DNA of 64,000 nucleotides, from NCBI RefSeq assembly GCF_006539925.1, contig NZ_BJNY01000008.1:1-64000 (forward strand). The letters run 5' to 3'. The number at the start of each line of letters is the position of its first letter. The first letter of the stretch is position 1. The notes beneath the pieces were generated by a model. That model worked only from the letters and a program-made list of their open reading frames with translations. It was not told the origin of the DNA and searched no databases. Below are positions 45,132-53,100 of the stretch, one piece after another. The position numbers and the translations under genes were made by a program. The stretch comes from Glutamicibacter uratoxydans (GTDB taxonomy: Bacteria; Actinomycetota; Actinomycetes; Actinomycetales; Micrococcaceae).

Positions 45132-45455
45132 TTACAGGTACTCTGCAAATTCCTTCTCAATGACAGCCTTTGGCTTAGCCCCGAGGGAAGACGCCACATG
45201 CTCGCCGTTCTTGAAGACGAACATTGCTGGAATCGAGGTAATGCCGTACTTCACGGACAGTGCCTGGTTCTCATCGATGTTCAGCTTAACAACGTTGATC
45301 TTGTCAGCGTGCTCTTCGGCAATCTGGTCAAGGATTGGGCCGAGCTGGCGGCATGGGCCGCACCATTCAGCCCAGAAATCAACGATGACTGGCTTGTCGG
45401 ATTCCAGAACCTCAGCCTGGAAGGTTGCTTCAGTTACTGCCTTTGCGTTGCTCAT
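45132..45455 (-). CDS. trxA: Thioredoxin
   Basis: 107-residue protein-disulfide reductase. The redox site is WAEWCGPCRQLGP. Starts MSNAKAVTEATFQAEV at ATG 45455 with AAGGGG about 9 bases upstream. It follows trxB by 23 bases, so the reductase and its substrate are co-transcribed. Confidence 0.96.
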   Translation of the reverse strand: MSNAKAVTEATFQAEVLESDKPVIVDFWAEWCGPCRQLGPILDQIAEEHADKINVVKLNIDENQALSVKYGITSIPAMFVFKNGEHVASSLGAKPKAVIEKEFAEYL

Positions 45456-45478
45456 AGGAGACAACCCCTTTCTCAAAA

Positions 45479-46447
45479 TTACTTTGCGGCCTCGGCCGGT
45501 GTTTTTACATTAGCTAGGAAGTGCTCGACATCCTGGGCAGCGGCACAACCGGAAGCAGCCGCAGTGATCGCCTGGCGGTAGGTCGAGTCGATTACGTCGC
45601 CGGCAGCGAACACTCCAGGCAGCGAAGTCTTGGAAGAACGGCCGTCCACAGCGATGGTGCCCTCTGCGGTGAGCTCGAGCTGGTCCTTGACCAGATCGAC
45701 TCGTGGATCGTTGCCGATGGCTACAAAGACGCCGGTGACGTCCAAGGTGGTTTCTTCTGCTGAGATGCGGTTCTTGACGACCAGTCCGTTGACCTTCTCG
45801 TCGCCGTTGATTCCGACAACCTCGGAATCCCACACGAACTCGATCTTTTCGTGGGCCAGCGCGCGGTCGCCCATGATCTTGGACGCACGCAGCTCGTTGC
45901 GGCGGACGATGACGTATACCTTGGAAGCGAACTTGGTCAGGAAGAGTGCTTCTTCCATGGCGGAGTCGCCGCCGCCGATGACGGCGATGGTCTGCTCGCG
46001 GAAGAAGAAGCCGTCGCAGGTTGCACACCACGAGACGCCATGGCCGGAGAGGCGCTTCTCATCTTCCAGACCCAGCTCGCGGTACGCGGAGCCGGTGGAA
46101 ACGATGATCGAACGGGCTCGGAACACCGTGCCGTCGGCCAGGGAAACAGTCTTAATATCTCCGTCGAGGTTCATCTCGGTGACGTCGTCGAAGAGGATCT
46201 CGGCGCCGAAGCGCTCGGCCTGCTTCTGCATGTTGTCCATCAGGTCCGGGCCCATGATGCCCTCTGGGAAGCCTGGGAAGTTCTCCACGTCGGTGGTGTT
46301 CATCAGTTCGCCACCAGCGGTCACGGAACCGGCGATGACTAGTGGATTCAGGTTGGCGCGCGCGGTGTAGATCGCAGCGGTGTAACCGGCAGGGCCGGAA
46401 CCGACAACGATTACGTCGCGGATAACGTCATTCTGTACTGAAGTCAC
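45479..46447 (-). CDS. trxB: Thioredoxin reductase
   Basis: NADPH- and FAD-dependent flavoenzyme that reduces TrxA. 322 residues: FAD-binding GSGPAGYTAAIYTARANL, redox pair WCATCDGFFFREQ, NADPH-binding IGGGDSAMEEALFLTKFA and the final FAD segment GVFAAGDVIDSTYRQA. GTG start at 46447 with AAGGG about 9 bases upstream. Confidence 0.97.
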   Translation of the reverse strand: MTSVQNDVIRDVIVVGSGPAGYTAAIYTARANLNPLVIAGSVTAGGELMNTTDVENFPGFPEGIMGPDLMDNMQKQAERFGAEILFDDVTEMNLDGDIKTVSLADGTVFRARSIIVSTGSAYRELGLEDEKRLSGHGVSWCATCDGFFFREQTIAVIGGGDSAMEEALFLTKFASKVYVIVRRNELRASKIMGDRALAHEKIEFVWDSEVVGINGDEKVNGLVVKNRISAEETTLDVTGVFVAIGNDPRVDLVKDQLELTAEGTIAVDGRSSKTSLPGVFAAGDVIDSTYRQAITAAASGCAAAQDVEHFLANVKTPAEAAK

Positions 46448-46547
46448 GGGGATAGAACCCTTTCGTTCTTATAATGCGAGGTGGATAGCAAGGTCTACCC
46501 TCACTATCCACCTCAACGCCTTGCTTTAGTAAAAAATTCCGCGTGTG

Positions 46548-48155
46548 TTACTTGGCGGAGAATTCGCCGATCTGCAGACCGTACGGACGGGAATCGTTGG
46601 ACCCCGAGGTGCGGCGCGGCAGTTCGGTGACGTTCAGGAAGACATATTTGCCTTCCATGTAGTCCTTGTCGCCGTCCTTGACGTTGACGGAAACCGAAGG
46701 TCCGGAGAAGGAGCCCTTCGCAACGGACTTCGCATCGCCGAGGTCATTGGAATCGCCAATGAGGATCTCATAGGCGCCGCCAATGGCGTTCAGGCCGTCC
46801 AAATTGACTTCCTTGATGGCCGCATCATCCTTGAGCTCGAGGATGAAGACCATGTTGGACGCCAGCTTGCCGAAGTTCGGAGTCGTGAACGTGTAGGTGC
46901 GGTAGGTGCTTGATGCGTTGCCGTCGATCATCTTCGACAGGGTGTTGTCGGTCTCCGCATTCAGCGCCTGGTTGCCTGGAACGAGGCGTGAAATATCCGA
47001 AATTTCCGGTGCTGGCAGCGACGGCTCTGAAGACTTCTCAGGGGTCTTGGAGTTGTCGGCCGGCGAGGATGCGGCAGGTGCAGTCGAATTTGGGCTTGCC
47101 GTGTTGTCCTTGGCACCGCCGAGGAAGTTGAAGGCGAAGACCACGCCGATGACCAAAACGATCACCAGAACGGCGCCTACTAGAAGGCGCGTGCCCTTGG
47201 AGGTGTTTTCCTCGTCATCGACCGGAGCCGGCTGCGTGGAGGCAGTCTTGGCGGCTGCAGGGAAGGTCGACGGCTTCGCGGCGGCCGCGACGCCAGCACC
47301 GGCCGCACCGGCTGCCTTTTTCTTGGCCTGTGGCTTGGCTGGAGCAGGCTGCTGCGCTGCGGGCTTGGACTGCTGCGGCTTAGCCTGCTGCTGGCCCTTG
47401 GACTGGGCTGCGGCGGCCAGCGCGGCGGTGGCAGTGATGCTAGGCTCCGCATCATCGTCCAGGCGGGTGACCTTTGGCTTGGATTCAGGCTGTGCAGGGG
47501 CCACGGGAGTAGCTGCGGTAGCGGCGACCTGGGCATTGGGGGCAGTCTGTTCGTTGAGGTAGGCGCCGTCGTCGTAGTCGGCCTCTGCATACTGCTCGTC
47601 GGCGTCCTCGTAGGCCTCTTCCGCGGGCTGCTGGTTCTTCTTGCCGAAGCGGTTCTTCAGGCCGGCGAAGCCGCCTGCCAGTGCGGAGCCGAGCTTGCCC
47701 TGTTCGGCCGGCTCGTCGTCATAGCGCAGGTTCTCGTAGTAGGCGTCGTCGTCCTCGTAGGTCTGCGGGACTGCCTGGCGGGACTCGCCGAAGATCTCGG
47801 TGCCCAGGGTGTCGGTGAAGAACGGCTCCACATAGGGGGCGTCGTCGGTCTCGAGGACCAGGTCCAGCATGTCCGAGGAGCGCGCGACATTGGCCACCAG
47901 GTAGGTCTGGTTGGAGTCGGTGATGCCCAGGTCGAGCACCTGGACGTTGGCGGTGCGCTCGCCCATGGCGATTTCGCGGGCGCTGGTTGCCAGCTGCGAG
48001 GAGTTCGCGACGGATGCCACCATGATGCTGACCGAGCGGTTGAGTACCTGGTCGATGCCGGAGAGGACTAGATCGCCTTCCGCAGAAGACAGGACGGTCT
48101 CGGTGACCTGGTAGCGGCCGCTGAGAACTGAGCCGACATCGATTGGCTGCGACAC
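46548..48155 (-). CDS. Pseudokinase-like membrane protein next to murJ
   Basis: 535 residues. Residues 1-75 or so resemble a Ser/Thr-kinase N-lobe (IDVGSVLSGRYQVTETV, then GIDQVLNRSVSIMVAS) but the catalytic lysine position is Met and no HRD or DFG follows. A long acidic then Ala/Pro/Gln/Lys-rich linker leads to one transmembrane helix (about 325-345) and an extracytoplasmic domain (about 390-535) resembling a discoidin-like sugar-binding fold (SKMIDGNASSTYRTYTF). Mycobacterial MviN carries similar parts fused to MurJ and binds FhaA. The GTG at 48155 is chosen because GGAG precedes it by 6 bases; ATG 48161 touches that site. Confidence 0.75.
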   Translation of the reverse strand: MSQPIDVGSVLSGRYQVTETVLSSAEGDLVLSGIDQVLNRSVSIMVASVANSSQLATSAREIAMGERTANVQVLDLGITDSNQTYLVANVARSSDMLDLVLETDDAPYVEPFFTDTLGTEIFGESRQAVPQTYEDDDAYYENLRYDDEPAEQGKLGSALAGGFAGLKNRFGKKNQQPAEEAYEDADEQYAEADYDDGAYLNEQTAPNAQVAATAATPVAPAQPESKPKVTRLDDDAEPSITATAALAAAAQSKGQQQAKPQQSKPAAQQPAPAKPQAKKKAAGAAGAGVAAAAKPSTFPAAAKTASTQPAPVDDEENTSKGTRLLVGAVLVIVLVIGVVFAFNFLGGAKDNTASPNSTAPAASSPADNSKTPEKSSEPSLPAPEISDISRLVPGNQALNAETDNTLSKMIDGNASSTYRTYTFTTPNFGKLASNMVFILELKDDAAIKEVNLDGLNAIGGAYEILIGDSNDLGDAKSVAKGSFSGPSVSVNVKDGDKDYMEGKYVFLNVTELPRRTSGSNDSRPYGLQIGEFSAK

Positions 48156-48284
48156 GTGCATCTCCAAATGGTTGGTTGCTGTTCGGTGGCAGTGACAGAC
48201 CGCCACATGCCATGTTACCTTCCAAAGCTTGCGCTTTGGTGGCTATTTGCGCTGAATCACCATGGTTCTTCGCCGGCCGGCGGG

Positions 48285-50069
48285 CTAGCGTTTCAGGCCT
48301 GGAATGCGGCGCAGGATCGGGCCGAGGAACCCGTCCAGTTCCGGCACCTTGGTCTTGTAGAGCAGGCCGATGAACGCCGCCGCCATCACGCCGCCGACCA
48401 CGCAGATGGTGATGATCGCGGTGGCCAGCGAATCATAGGCGAAGCCGAAGTTGAAGCCGCCCAGCAGCCACAGCACCAGGCACCCGGCAACGGCCGAGAG
48501 GACGGCCATCCAGCCGATGCGCACATAGGTGTCGATGACCCCTGCGATGCCGTAGTCGCCGTAGCGGCGCTTGACCAGGTAGTGGGTGCCGATGGCGGCA
48601 AGCACGTTGCTCAGTCCGTAGATGAAGGCGATCGCCGCGGCGATGTGCATCGGGTCCACCACGGCGGCGGCCGTGAACGCCAGGACCAGGCCCAGCGCGG
48701 CGGTGGCGGTCTGGATCAGCATCGGGGTGCGGGTGTCCTCCTCGGCGAAGAACACGCGCAGCATGAAGAACTGCAGCGACTTGAACGGCAGGCCCAGCGC
48801 GGTGAGCACCAGCAGCTGGCCCAGCGCCCCGGACGCCTGGGCGGCGTACTCCGAATGTCCCGCAAACAGGCGGCCCAGCGGGCCCGCCAGCACGATGAAC
48901 ACCACGGTACAGAAGACGATCGGGATGGCGGTGGAGCGCATGCCCCGGGCCAGCAGCCCGCCCACGTCTTCCCGGCGGTTTTCATGGAAGGCGCGCGTGA
49001 AGTCGTTGAAGAGCACCGTGGCCACGGTCAGCGCGAACAGCGAATGCGGCAGCACGGTGATCAGCTGCGAGGTGTTCAGCGCGTATTCGCCGGCTACCGA
49101 GGCGGCCTGGTCGGCAGGCAGCGTGGCGCGGGCCGCGGTGGCGGCTGAGACGATCTTGGAGTACAGCAGCGAGGAGAGGTTGCCGATCACCATGGCCGCC
49201 AGCGTCCAGGCGGCCAGCTTGCCGACGTGGCGCAGGCCCATGCCGCGCCAGGAGAAGTCGAGCTTCAGCTTCAGCCCGGTCTTCTTCAGCGGCCACAGCA
49301 GCACTACCGCCTGCATCACGATGCCGAAGGTGGCGCCGCCGGCCAGCCAGATGGTCTTTGCCGTGCTCCAGGTGTCCATCGGGTCGCCGGTGGAATAGGC
49401 GCCGAAGACGGCGATGAAGGAGCCGATGACAATCAGCTGGATGATGTTGTTCGCCGCCGGAGCCCACATGAATGCGGCGAAGCGCCCATTGGCGTTGAGT
49501 ACCTGGCCCAGCACCGCGTAGACGCCGTAGAAAAAGATCTGCGGCAGCGACCAGTAGGCGAAGGCAGTGCCCAGCGCGATCATCGGCTCGGTCCAGTTGT
49601 TGGTCAGCGCGGTGATGATCGGCTTGGCGCACAGGGTCAGCAGCAGCGACAGCGCGCCCATGACGACGATGGTCAGCGTGATCAGCTTCGAGGTGTAGGA
49701 CGCGCCGCGGTCGGCGGCCTTGGATGCCTTGATCAGCTGCGGGATCAGTACCACGTTGAAGATGCCGCCGGCCAGCAGCATGAAGATGATCGTCGGGATG
49801 ACGTTCGCCTTCTCGAAGATATCCGCCACCGAGGTCACCGAGCCGATGGCCACTGCCAGCAGGGCGGTGCGCACGAAGCCGAGAACGCGGGATACCAGGG
49901 TGCCCGAAGCCATCAGCGCATAGACCTTGGACCTCGAGCCTTCCACGGGTGCGCCGGCAGGGGCTGATTCTTTGAGAGCCGCCTGTTCGGCGACTGGTTC
50001 GGGAATCATTTCTAGGGCTCCGGTCACCGGGTGGTCGGAGCCCTGAAAGGGATTAGGAACCTGAGACAT
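48285..50069 (-). CDS. murJ: Lipid II flippase MurJ (MviN)
   Basis: Moves peptidoglycan precursor lipid II across the membrane. 594 residues with about 14 helices of the MOP fold; typical segments include SGTLVSRVLGFVRTALLAVAIG and VIPTIIFMLLAGGIFNVVLIPQL. A polar N-terminal extension of about 45 residues precedes the first helix. No kinase-like tail: that part is in the next gene. The start overlaps the NUDIX gene by 17 bases. Confidence 0.95.
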   Translation of the reverse strand: MSQVPNPFQGSDHPVTGALEMIPEPVAEQAALKESAPAGAPVEGSRSKVYALMASGTLVSRVLGFVRTALLAVAIGSVTSVADIFEKANVIPTIIFMLLAGGIFNVVLIPQLIKASKAADRGASYTSKLITLTIVVMGALSLLLTLCAKPIITALTNNWTEPMIALGTAFAYWSLPQIFFYGVYAVLGQVLNANGRFAAFMWAPAANNIIQLIVIGSFIAVFGAYSTGDPMDTWSTAKTIWLAGGATFGIVMQAVVLLWPLKKTGLKLKLDFSWRGMGLRHVGKLAAWTLAAMVIGNLSSLLYSKIVSAATAARATLPADQAASVAGEYALNTSQLITVLPHSLFALTVATVLFNDFTRAFHENRREDVGGLLARGMRSTAIPIVFCTVVFIVLAGPLGRLFAGHSEYAAQASGALGQLLVLTALGLPFKSLQFFMLRVFFAEEDTRTPMLIQTATAALGLVLAFTAAAVVDPMHIAAAIAFIYGLSNVLAAIGTHYLVKRRYGDYGIAGVIDTYVRIGWMAVLSAVAGCLVLWLLGGFNFGFAYDSLATAIITICVVGGVMAAAFIGLLYKTKVPELDGFLGPILRRIPGLKR

Positions 50070-50592
50070 ACTTCGTTAGAACCTCGCGTGCCAGTTCTGC
50101 GATCCGGCGCTCATTGGGGAAGGACAGGCGCTTGCCCAGGGCATCGAGCGGTACCCAGGCAACGTCGACGGCCTCGTGATCGGGATCGTTCTCGATCGTC
50201 AGCACGCCGCCAGTGGCTTCCAGTAGGAAATGGTGCACGGTCTTGTGCACCCGGTAATTGGTCACGGTGAACCAGTAGTCGACCGAACCCAACGGGGCGA
50301 GAATCTTGCCGGCGATGCCGGTTTCTTCCTCGATTTCGCGGATGGCCGCTTCCTCATTGGTTTCTACGCCCTCTGGATGCCCCTTGGGGAGGCACCATTC
50401 AAGACGTCCGCCGCGGTTGTAGCGCGCGATGATTGCCACCGGAAAATCAGGCTTTTCGAAGTCGATGACGATGCCTCCGGAGGAGACTTCCTCGACGGTC
50501 GGCAGACTTGTATGACCGCCAGTTGCCTGCGCACGGGCCATTGACGCAGTCAACGGCGTGCGCTTGGGGGCAGACGGGATCGGTCGGTTCAT
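50053..50592 (-). CDS. NUDIX hydrolase (MutT4-like)
   Basis: 179 residues. The Nudix box is GHPEGVETNEEAAIREIEEETGI, with the usual glutamates for metal binding. An N-terminal arm of about 38 residues precedes the domain. Its place between pcnA and murJ matches mutT4 of mycobacteria, a pyrophosphatase for modified nucleotides. The large DUF6049-type gene that normally follows is missing here, and the gene runs straight into murJ. Confidence 0.92.
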   Translation of the reverse strand: MNRPIPSAPKRTPLTASMARAQATGGHTSLPTVEEVSSGGIVIDFEKPDFPVAIIARYNRGGRLEWCLPKGHPEGVETNEEAAIREIEEETGIAGKILAPLGSVDYWFTVTNYRVHKTVHHFLLEATGGVLTIENDPDHEAVDVAWVPLDALGKRLSFPNERRIAELAREVLTKYVSGS

Positions 50593-50716
50593 GAAACCAC
50601 TCTATCGAGAAACTGCCCTGCTTCGCCTTATCGACGTGGGCAAGTAAGTGATCTGACAGGCAAAGAACCCTGTTTTTGAAGCAAACTCACTAGTTTTCTG
50701 GCACGCTTAAGTAACT

Positions 50717-52165
50717 ATGCATGCACTTCCCTCAATCGACGCGCTGCGTCAGATCCTGCCTTCGGTCATTTTTGAACTCGCTGACCGTTTCGTTGCGGCA
50801 GGTCACGAGCTTTCCCTGGTGGGCGGGCCCGTTCGAGATCTGTACCTCGGCCGTGTGTCGCCGGATTTGGACTTCACCACGAGCGCAAGGCCCGAAGAAA
50901 CCATCAAGGTGATTACCGGGTGGGCGGAAAGCATCTGGGACGTGGGACGGGACTTTGGAACTATCGCGTTCAGAAAAGGCGATTACACGCTGGAAGTCAC
51001 GACTTACCGGGCTGATGCCTATGACAAGGACTCTCGGAAGCCCGTCGTAGCATTCGGCGACAATCTGCATGACGACCTCTTCCGCCGCGATTTCACCATG
51101 AATGCCATGGCATTGCGCCTACCTCAGCTCGAGCTGGTCGACCCTTTCGACGGCGTCAGCTCCCTGAAGGACAGCCTGATCCGCACGCCAGGCGCCCCGG
51201 ACGTTTCCTTCTCCGATGACCCGCTGCGCATGATGCGCGCCGCCCGCTTTGCCTCCCAGCTGAAAATCGAGGTCAGCTCCGAGGTCCGGCAGGCGATGAG
51301 CGAAATGACCGATCGGATCGAGATCATCTCCGCTGAGCGTGTCCGCGACGAGTTGGTGAAGCTGATCAACGGCGCGGACCCGCGTGCCGGCATCGACCTG
51401 CTGGTGGCTACCGGCCTTGCCGACAAGGTGCTCCCGGAAGTATCCGCGCTGCGCCTGGAAATCGACGAGCACCACCGCCATAAGGATGTCTACCAGCACT
51501 CGTTGACCGTGCTCGAGCAGGCCATGGCGTTGGAGACCGACGCCGAAGGCCCGGTTCCAGGACCAGATTTCATCTTGCGATTTGCGGCGCTGATGCATGA
51601 CATCGGAAAGCCCGCCACCAGGAAGTTCGAGCCAAGCGGCGCAGTATCGTTCCGCCACCACGACATGGTCGGTTCCAAGCTGGTTAAGGCCCGCATGCGC
51701 GCGCTGCGCTTCGACAAGGACACCACCAAGGCTGTGGCCCGGCTGGTTGAACTGCATATGCGGTTCTATGGCTACGGGGATGCCGGATGGACCGATTCGG
51801 CAGTGCGACGCTACGTCACCGATGCCGGAGACCTCTTGCAGCGGCTGCACCGGCTCACGCGATCGGACGTGACAACCCGCAACCGCAAAAAGGCAGATAG
51901 GTTGTCGTTCGCCTACGACGACCTCGAGGCGCGCATTGAAGAAATCAGCGCCCAGGAAGAACTGGACGCGGTGCGCCCGGACCTGAACGGCGAACAGATC
52001 ATGCAGATTCTTGGCATCAAACCTGGACCGGTTGTCGGCAGGGCCTATAAGTTCATGCTCAACCTGCGCCTGGATGAGGGAGTCCTCGGCGAAGAGGTAG
52101 CTGTCGAACGCCTTCGTTCCTGGTGGGCTGAGCAACCGGAATCTGAGGACTCAGCGGCCGAATAG
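50717..52165 (+). CDS. cca: CCA tRNA nucleotidyltransferase
   Basis: Adds CCA to tRNA 3' ends; none of the four tRNA genes here encodes CCA. 482 residues. The head has LVGGPVRDLYLGRVSPDLDFTTSARP and RRDFTMNAMAL; the C-terminal half carries an HD domain (HHRHKDVYQHSLTVLEQA, ALMHDIGKPATRKFE). Divergent from the NUDIX gene as in related genomes (pcnA). Confidence 0.96.
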   Translation: MHALPSIDALRQILPSVIFELADRFVAAGHELSLVGGPVRDLYLGRVSPDLDFTTSARPEETIKVITGWAESIWDVGRDFGTIAFRKGDYTLEVTTYRADAYDKDSRKPVVAFGDNLHDDLFRRDFTMNAMALRLPQLELVDPFDGVSSLKDSLIRTPGAPDVSFSDDPLRMMRAARFASQLKIEVSSEVRQAMSEMTDRIEIISAERVRDELVKLINGADPRAGIDLLVATGLADKVLPEVSALRLEIDEHHRHKDVYQHSLTVLEQAMALETDAEGPVPGPDFILRFAALMHDIGKPATRKFEPSGAVSFRHHDMVGSKLVKARMRALRFDKDTTKAVARLVELHMRFYGYGDAGWTDSAVRRYVTDAGDLLQRLHRLTRSDVTTRNRKKADRLSFAYDDLEARIEEISAQEELDAVRPDLNGEQIMQILGIKPGPVVGRAYKFMLNLRLDEGVLGEEVAVERLRSWWAEQPESEDSAAE

Positions 52166-52192
52166 GGCTTTTTGACCTGAGTCGCAGCCACG

Positions 52193-52220
52193 GGCCCGAT
52201 TTTCTGCGGAAAATCGGGCC
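52193..52220 (+). terminator. Terminator after cca
   Basis: 12-bp perfect stem GGCCCGATTTTC/GAAAATCGGGCC with loop TGCG, then TTT. Confidence 0.85.
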
Positions 52221-52312
52221 TTTGCTGTTGACGGTGAAAATTTTCTTAAACAATTTGTGCAAATAGCTGGCATGCGGACAAGAGTCCATGTATGCTAATA
52301 ACTGTGATTGGG

Positions 52313-52379
52313 AAGTCTCAATGAGACTTGCGAATCGAAAAGTTATTCAAATGGAGTCTCGTGGGAACACGATCGACTC
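52313..52379 (+). promoter_or_regulatory. Structured leader of the tiny-gene group
   Basis: An exact palindrome AAGTCTCA-A-TGAGACTT (52313-52329), possible operator or hairpin, is followed by a nested stem-loop (GAGT/ACTC enclosing TCGTG-GGAA-CACGA, 52354-52379). A TATGCT -10-like sequence with an upstream TG lies near 52291-52298. The ribosome site of the first small gene follows at about 52391-52397. Confidence 0.55.
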
Positions 52380-52406
52380 GGATCAGATTTAGGAGGTGGG
52401 AAAACG

Positions 52407-52520
52407 ATGTTTATGAATCGAACTTATTGGACCGATCGCGCTGTGCGATCCGGCAATGACTTTATTGCGCTCGGCGGCAATCATTTCGTCTCCCCATCCT
52501 CCGGAACCGTGGATTCCTAA
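52407..52520 (+). CDS. Small protein 1, 37 residues
   Basis: ATG at 52407 preceded at a 9-base distance by a near-perfect AGGAGGTG. The product starts MFMNRTYWTDRAVRSGNDFI and ends in SSGTVDS; it has no hydrophobic helix. It could be a small functional protein or a leader peptide for the structured RNA that follows (52544-52595). I recognise no family. Confidence 0.6.
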   Translation: MFMNRTYWTDRAVRSGNDFIALGGNHFVSPSSGTVDS

Positions 52521-52543
52521 ACTTTTTGTAGGTTATTCCCAAT

Positions 52544-52595
52544 AAAGTTCCTGAGGGTGCAAGTCAGTATTCGACTCCATCCTAGGAACTTTTTT
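52544..52595 (+). promoter_or_regulatory. Terminator-like hairpin that covers a ribosome site
   Basis: AAAGTTCCT (52544-52552) pairs with AGGAACTTT (52584-52592), and further T residues follow, giving a terminator shape with a 31-base partly paired loop. The 3' arm contains AGGAA, the only ribosome site for the next small gene, whose ATG begins at 52597. The same structure could thus stop transcription or hide the ribosome site. Confidence 0.6.
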
Positions 52596-52596
52596 C

Positions 52597-52755
52597 ATGT
52601 CTGCTCCACTTTTCATCACGACTGCTCAACGGGCTGTACGGACCTCGGAACTAATCTTCGCTGGACCAGAGAGCCTCAAAGCACGCGCAATCTCTACAAC
52701 GCGCCAAGATCTTCCCGTAGCTCAACTGCTGACTGAAGGGAGGGAAAACAAATGA
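52597..52755 (+). CDS. Small protein 2, 52 residues
   Basis: Starts MSAPLFITTAQRAVRTSELI one base after a T-run. AGGAA 8 bases upstream is the ribosome site and lies in a hairpin arm. The protein is soluble and mildly basic, ending TEGRENK. Its stop overlaps the start of the next gene (ATGA), which supports translation of both. No known family. Confidence 0.6.
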   Translation: MSAPLFITTAQRAVRTSELIFAGPESLKARAISTTRQDLPVAQLLTEGRENK

Positions 52756-52874
52756 CCAAACGTCAGGACAAGCGCAAAAGCCAGTACATGGACAGCGCTG
52801 AGTTCAGCCGCAACCTGCGCCAGCGTGAACTGAAGAACCACGTTCCGCCAGAAATGTACTTCCGCATTCGATAA
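52752..52874 (+). CDS. Small protein 3, 40 residues, highly charged
   Basis: Starts MTKRQDKRKSQYMDSAEFSR and ends PPEMYFRIR; about a third of the residues are charged, mostly Lys and Arg, which would fit binding to RNA, ribosome or another protein. A strong GGGAGGG site lies within the end of the preceding gene, and the ATGA overlap suggests coupling. No known family. Confidence 0.65.
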   Translation: MTKRQDKRKSQYMDSAEFSRNLRQRELKNHVPPEMYFRIR

Positions 52875-52951
52875 GGTGCGATAACGCCATTACCGTTATC
52901 CATCCGACCGAACCAAGGAGTACCGATGAACTCGCCAATTAATACTCAGAG

Positions 52952-52977
52952 GCCCGCCGGCCTACAAGCCGGCGGGC
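52952..52977 (+). terminator. Terminator after the tiny-gene group
   Basis: 10-bp GC-rich perfect stem GCCCGCCGGC/GCCGGCGGGC, loop CTACAA, then TTT. Confidence 0.85.
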
Positions 52978-53005
52978 TTTCCGCATCCAGGAACAAACTC
53001 CCCGA

Positions 53006-53036
53006 GAACTCAAAATCGAAACAAGATTTTGAGTTC
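53006..53036. repeat. Inverted repeat, second hairpin
   Basis: 12-bp perfect stem GAACTCAAAATC/GATTTTGAGTTC with a 7-base loop between two stronger terminators. May be a backup terminator for either direction. Confidence 0.6.
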
Positions 53037-53053
53037 GGCAATTTGATGCAAAA

Positions 53054-53084
53054 CAGCCGGTGTAGAGGATCTCTACACCGGCTG
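53054..53084 (-). terminator. Terminator of ino1
   Basis: 14-bp perfect stem CAGCCGGTGTAGAG and complement, loop GAT, followed by CTGTTTTGC region on the minus strand; 16 bases after the ino1 stop. Confidence 0.85.
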
Positions 53085-53100
53085 ATCTGTTGTTCAGGCC

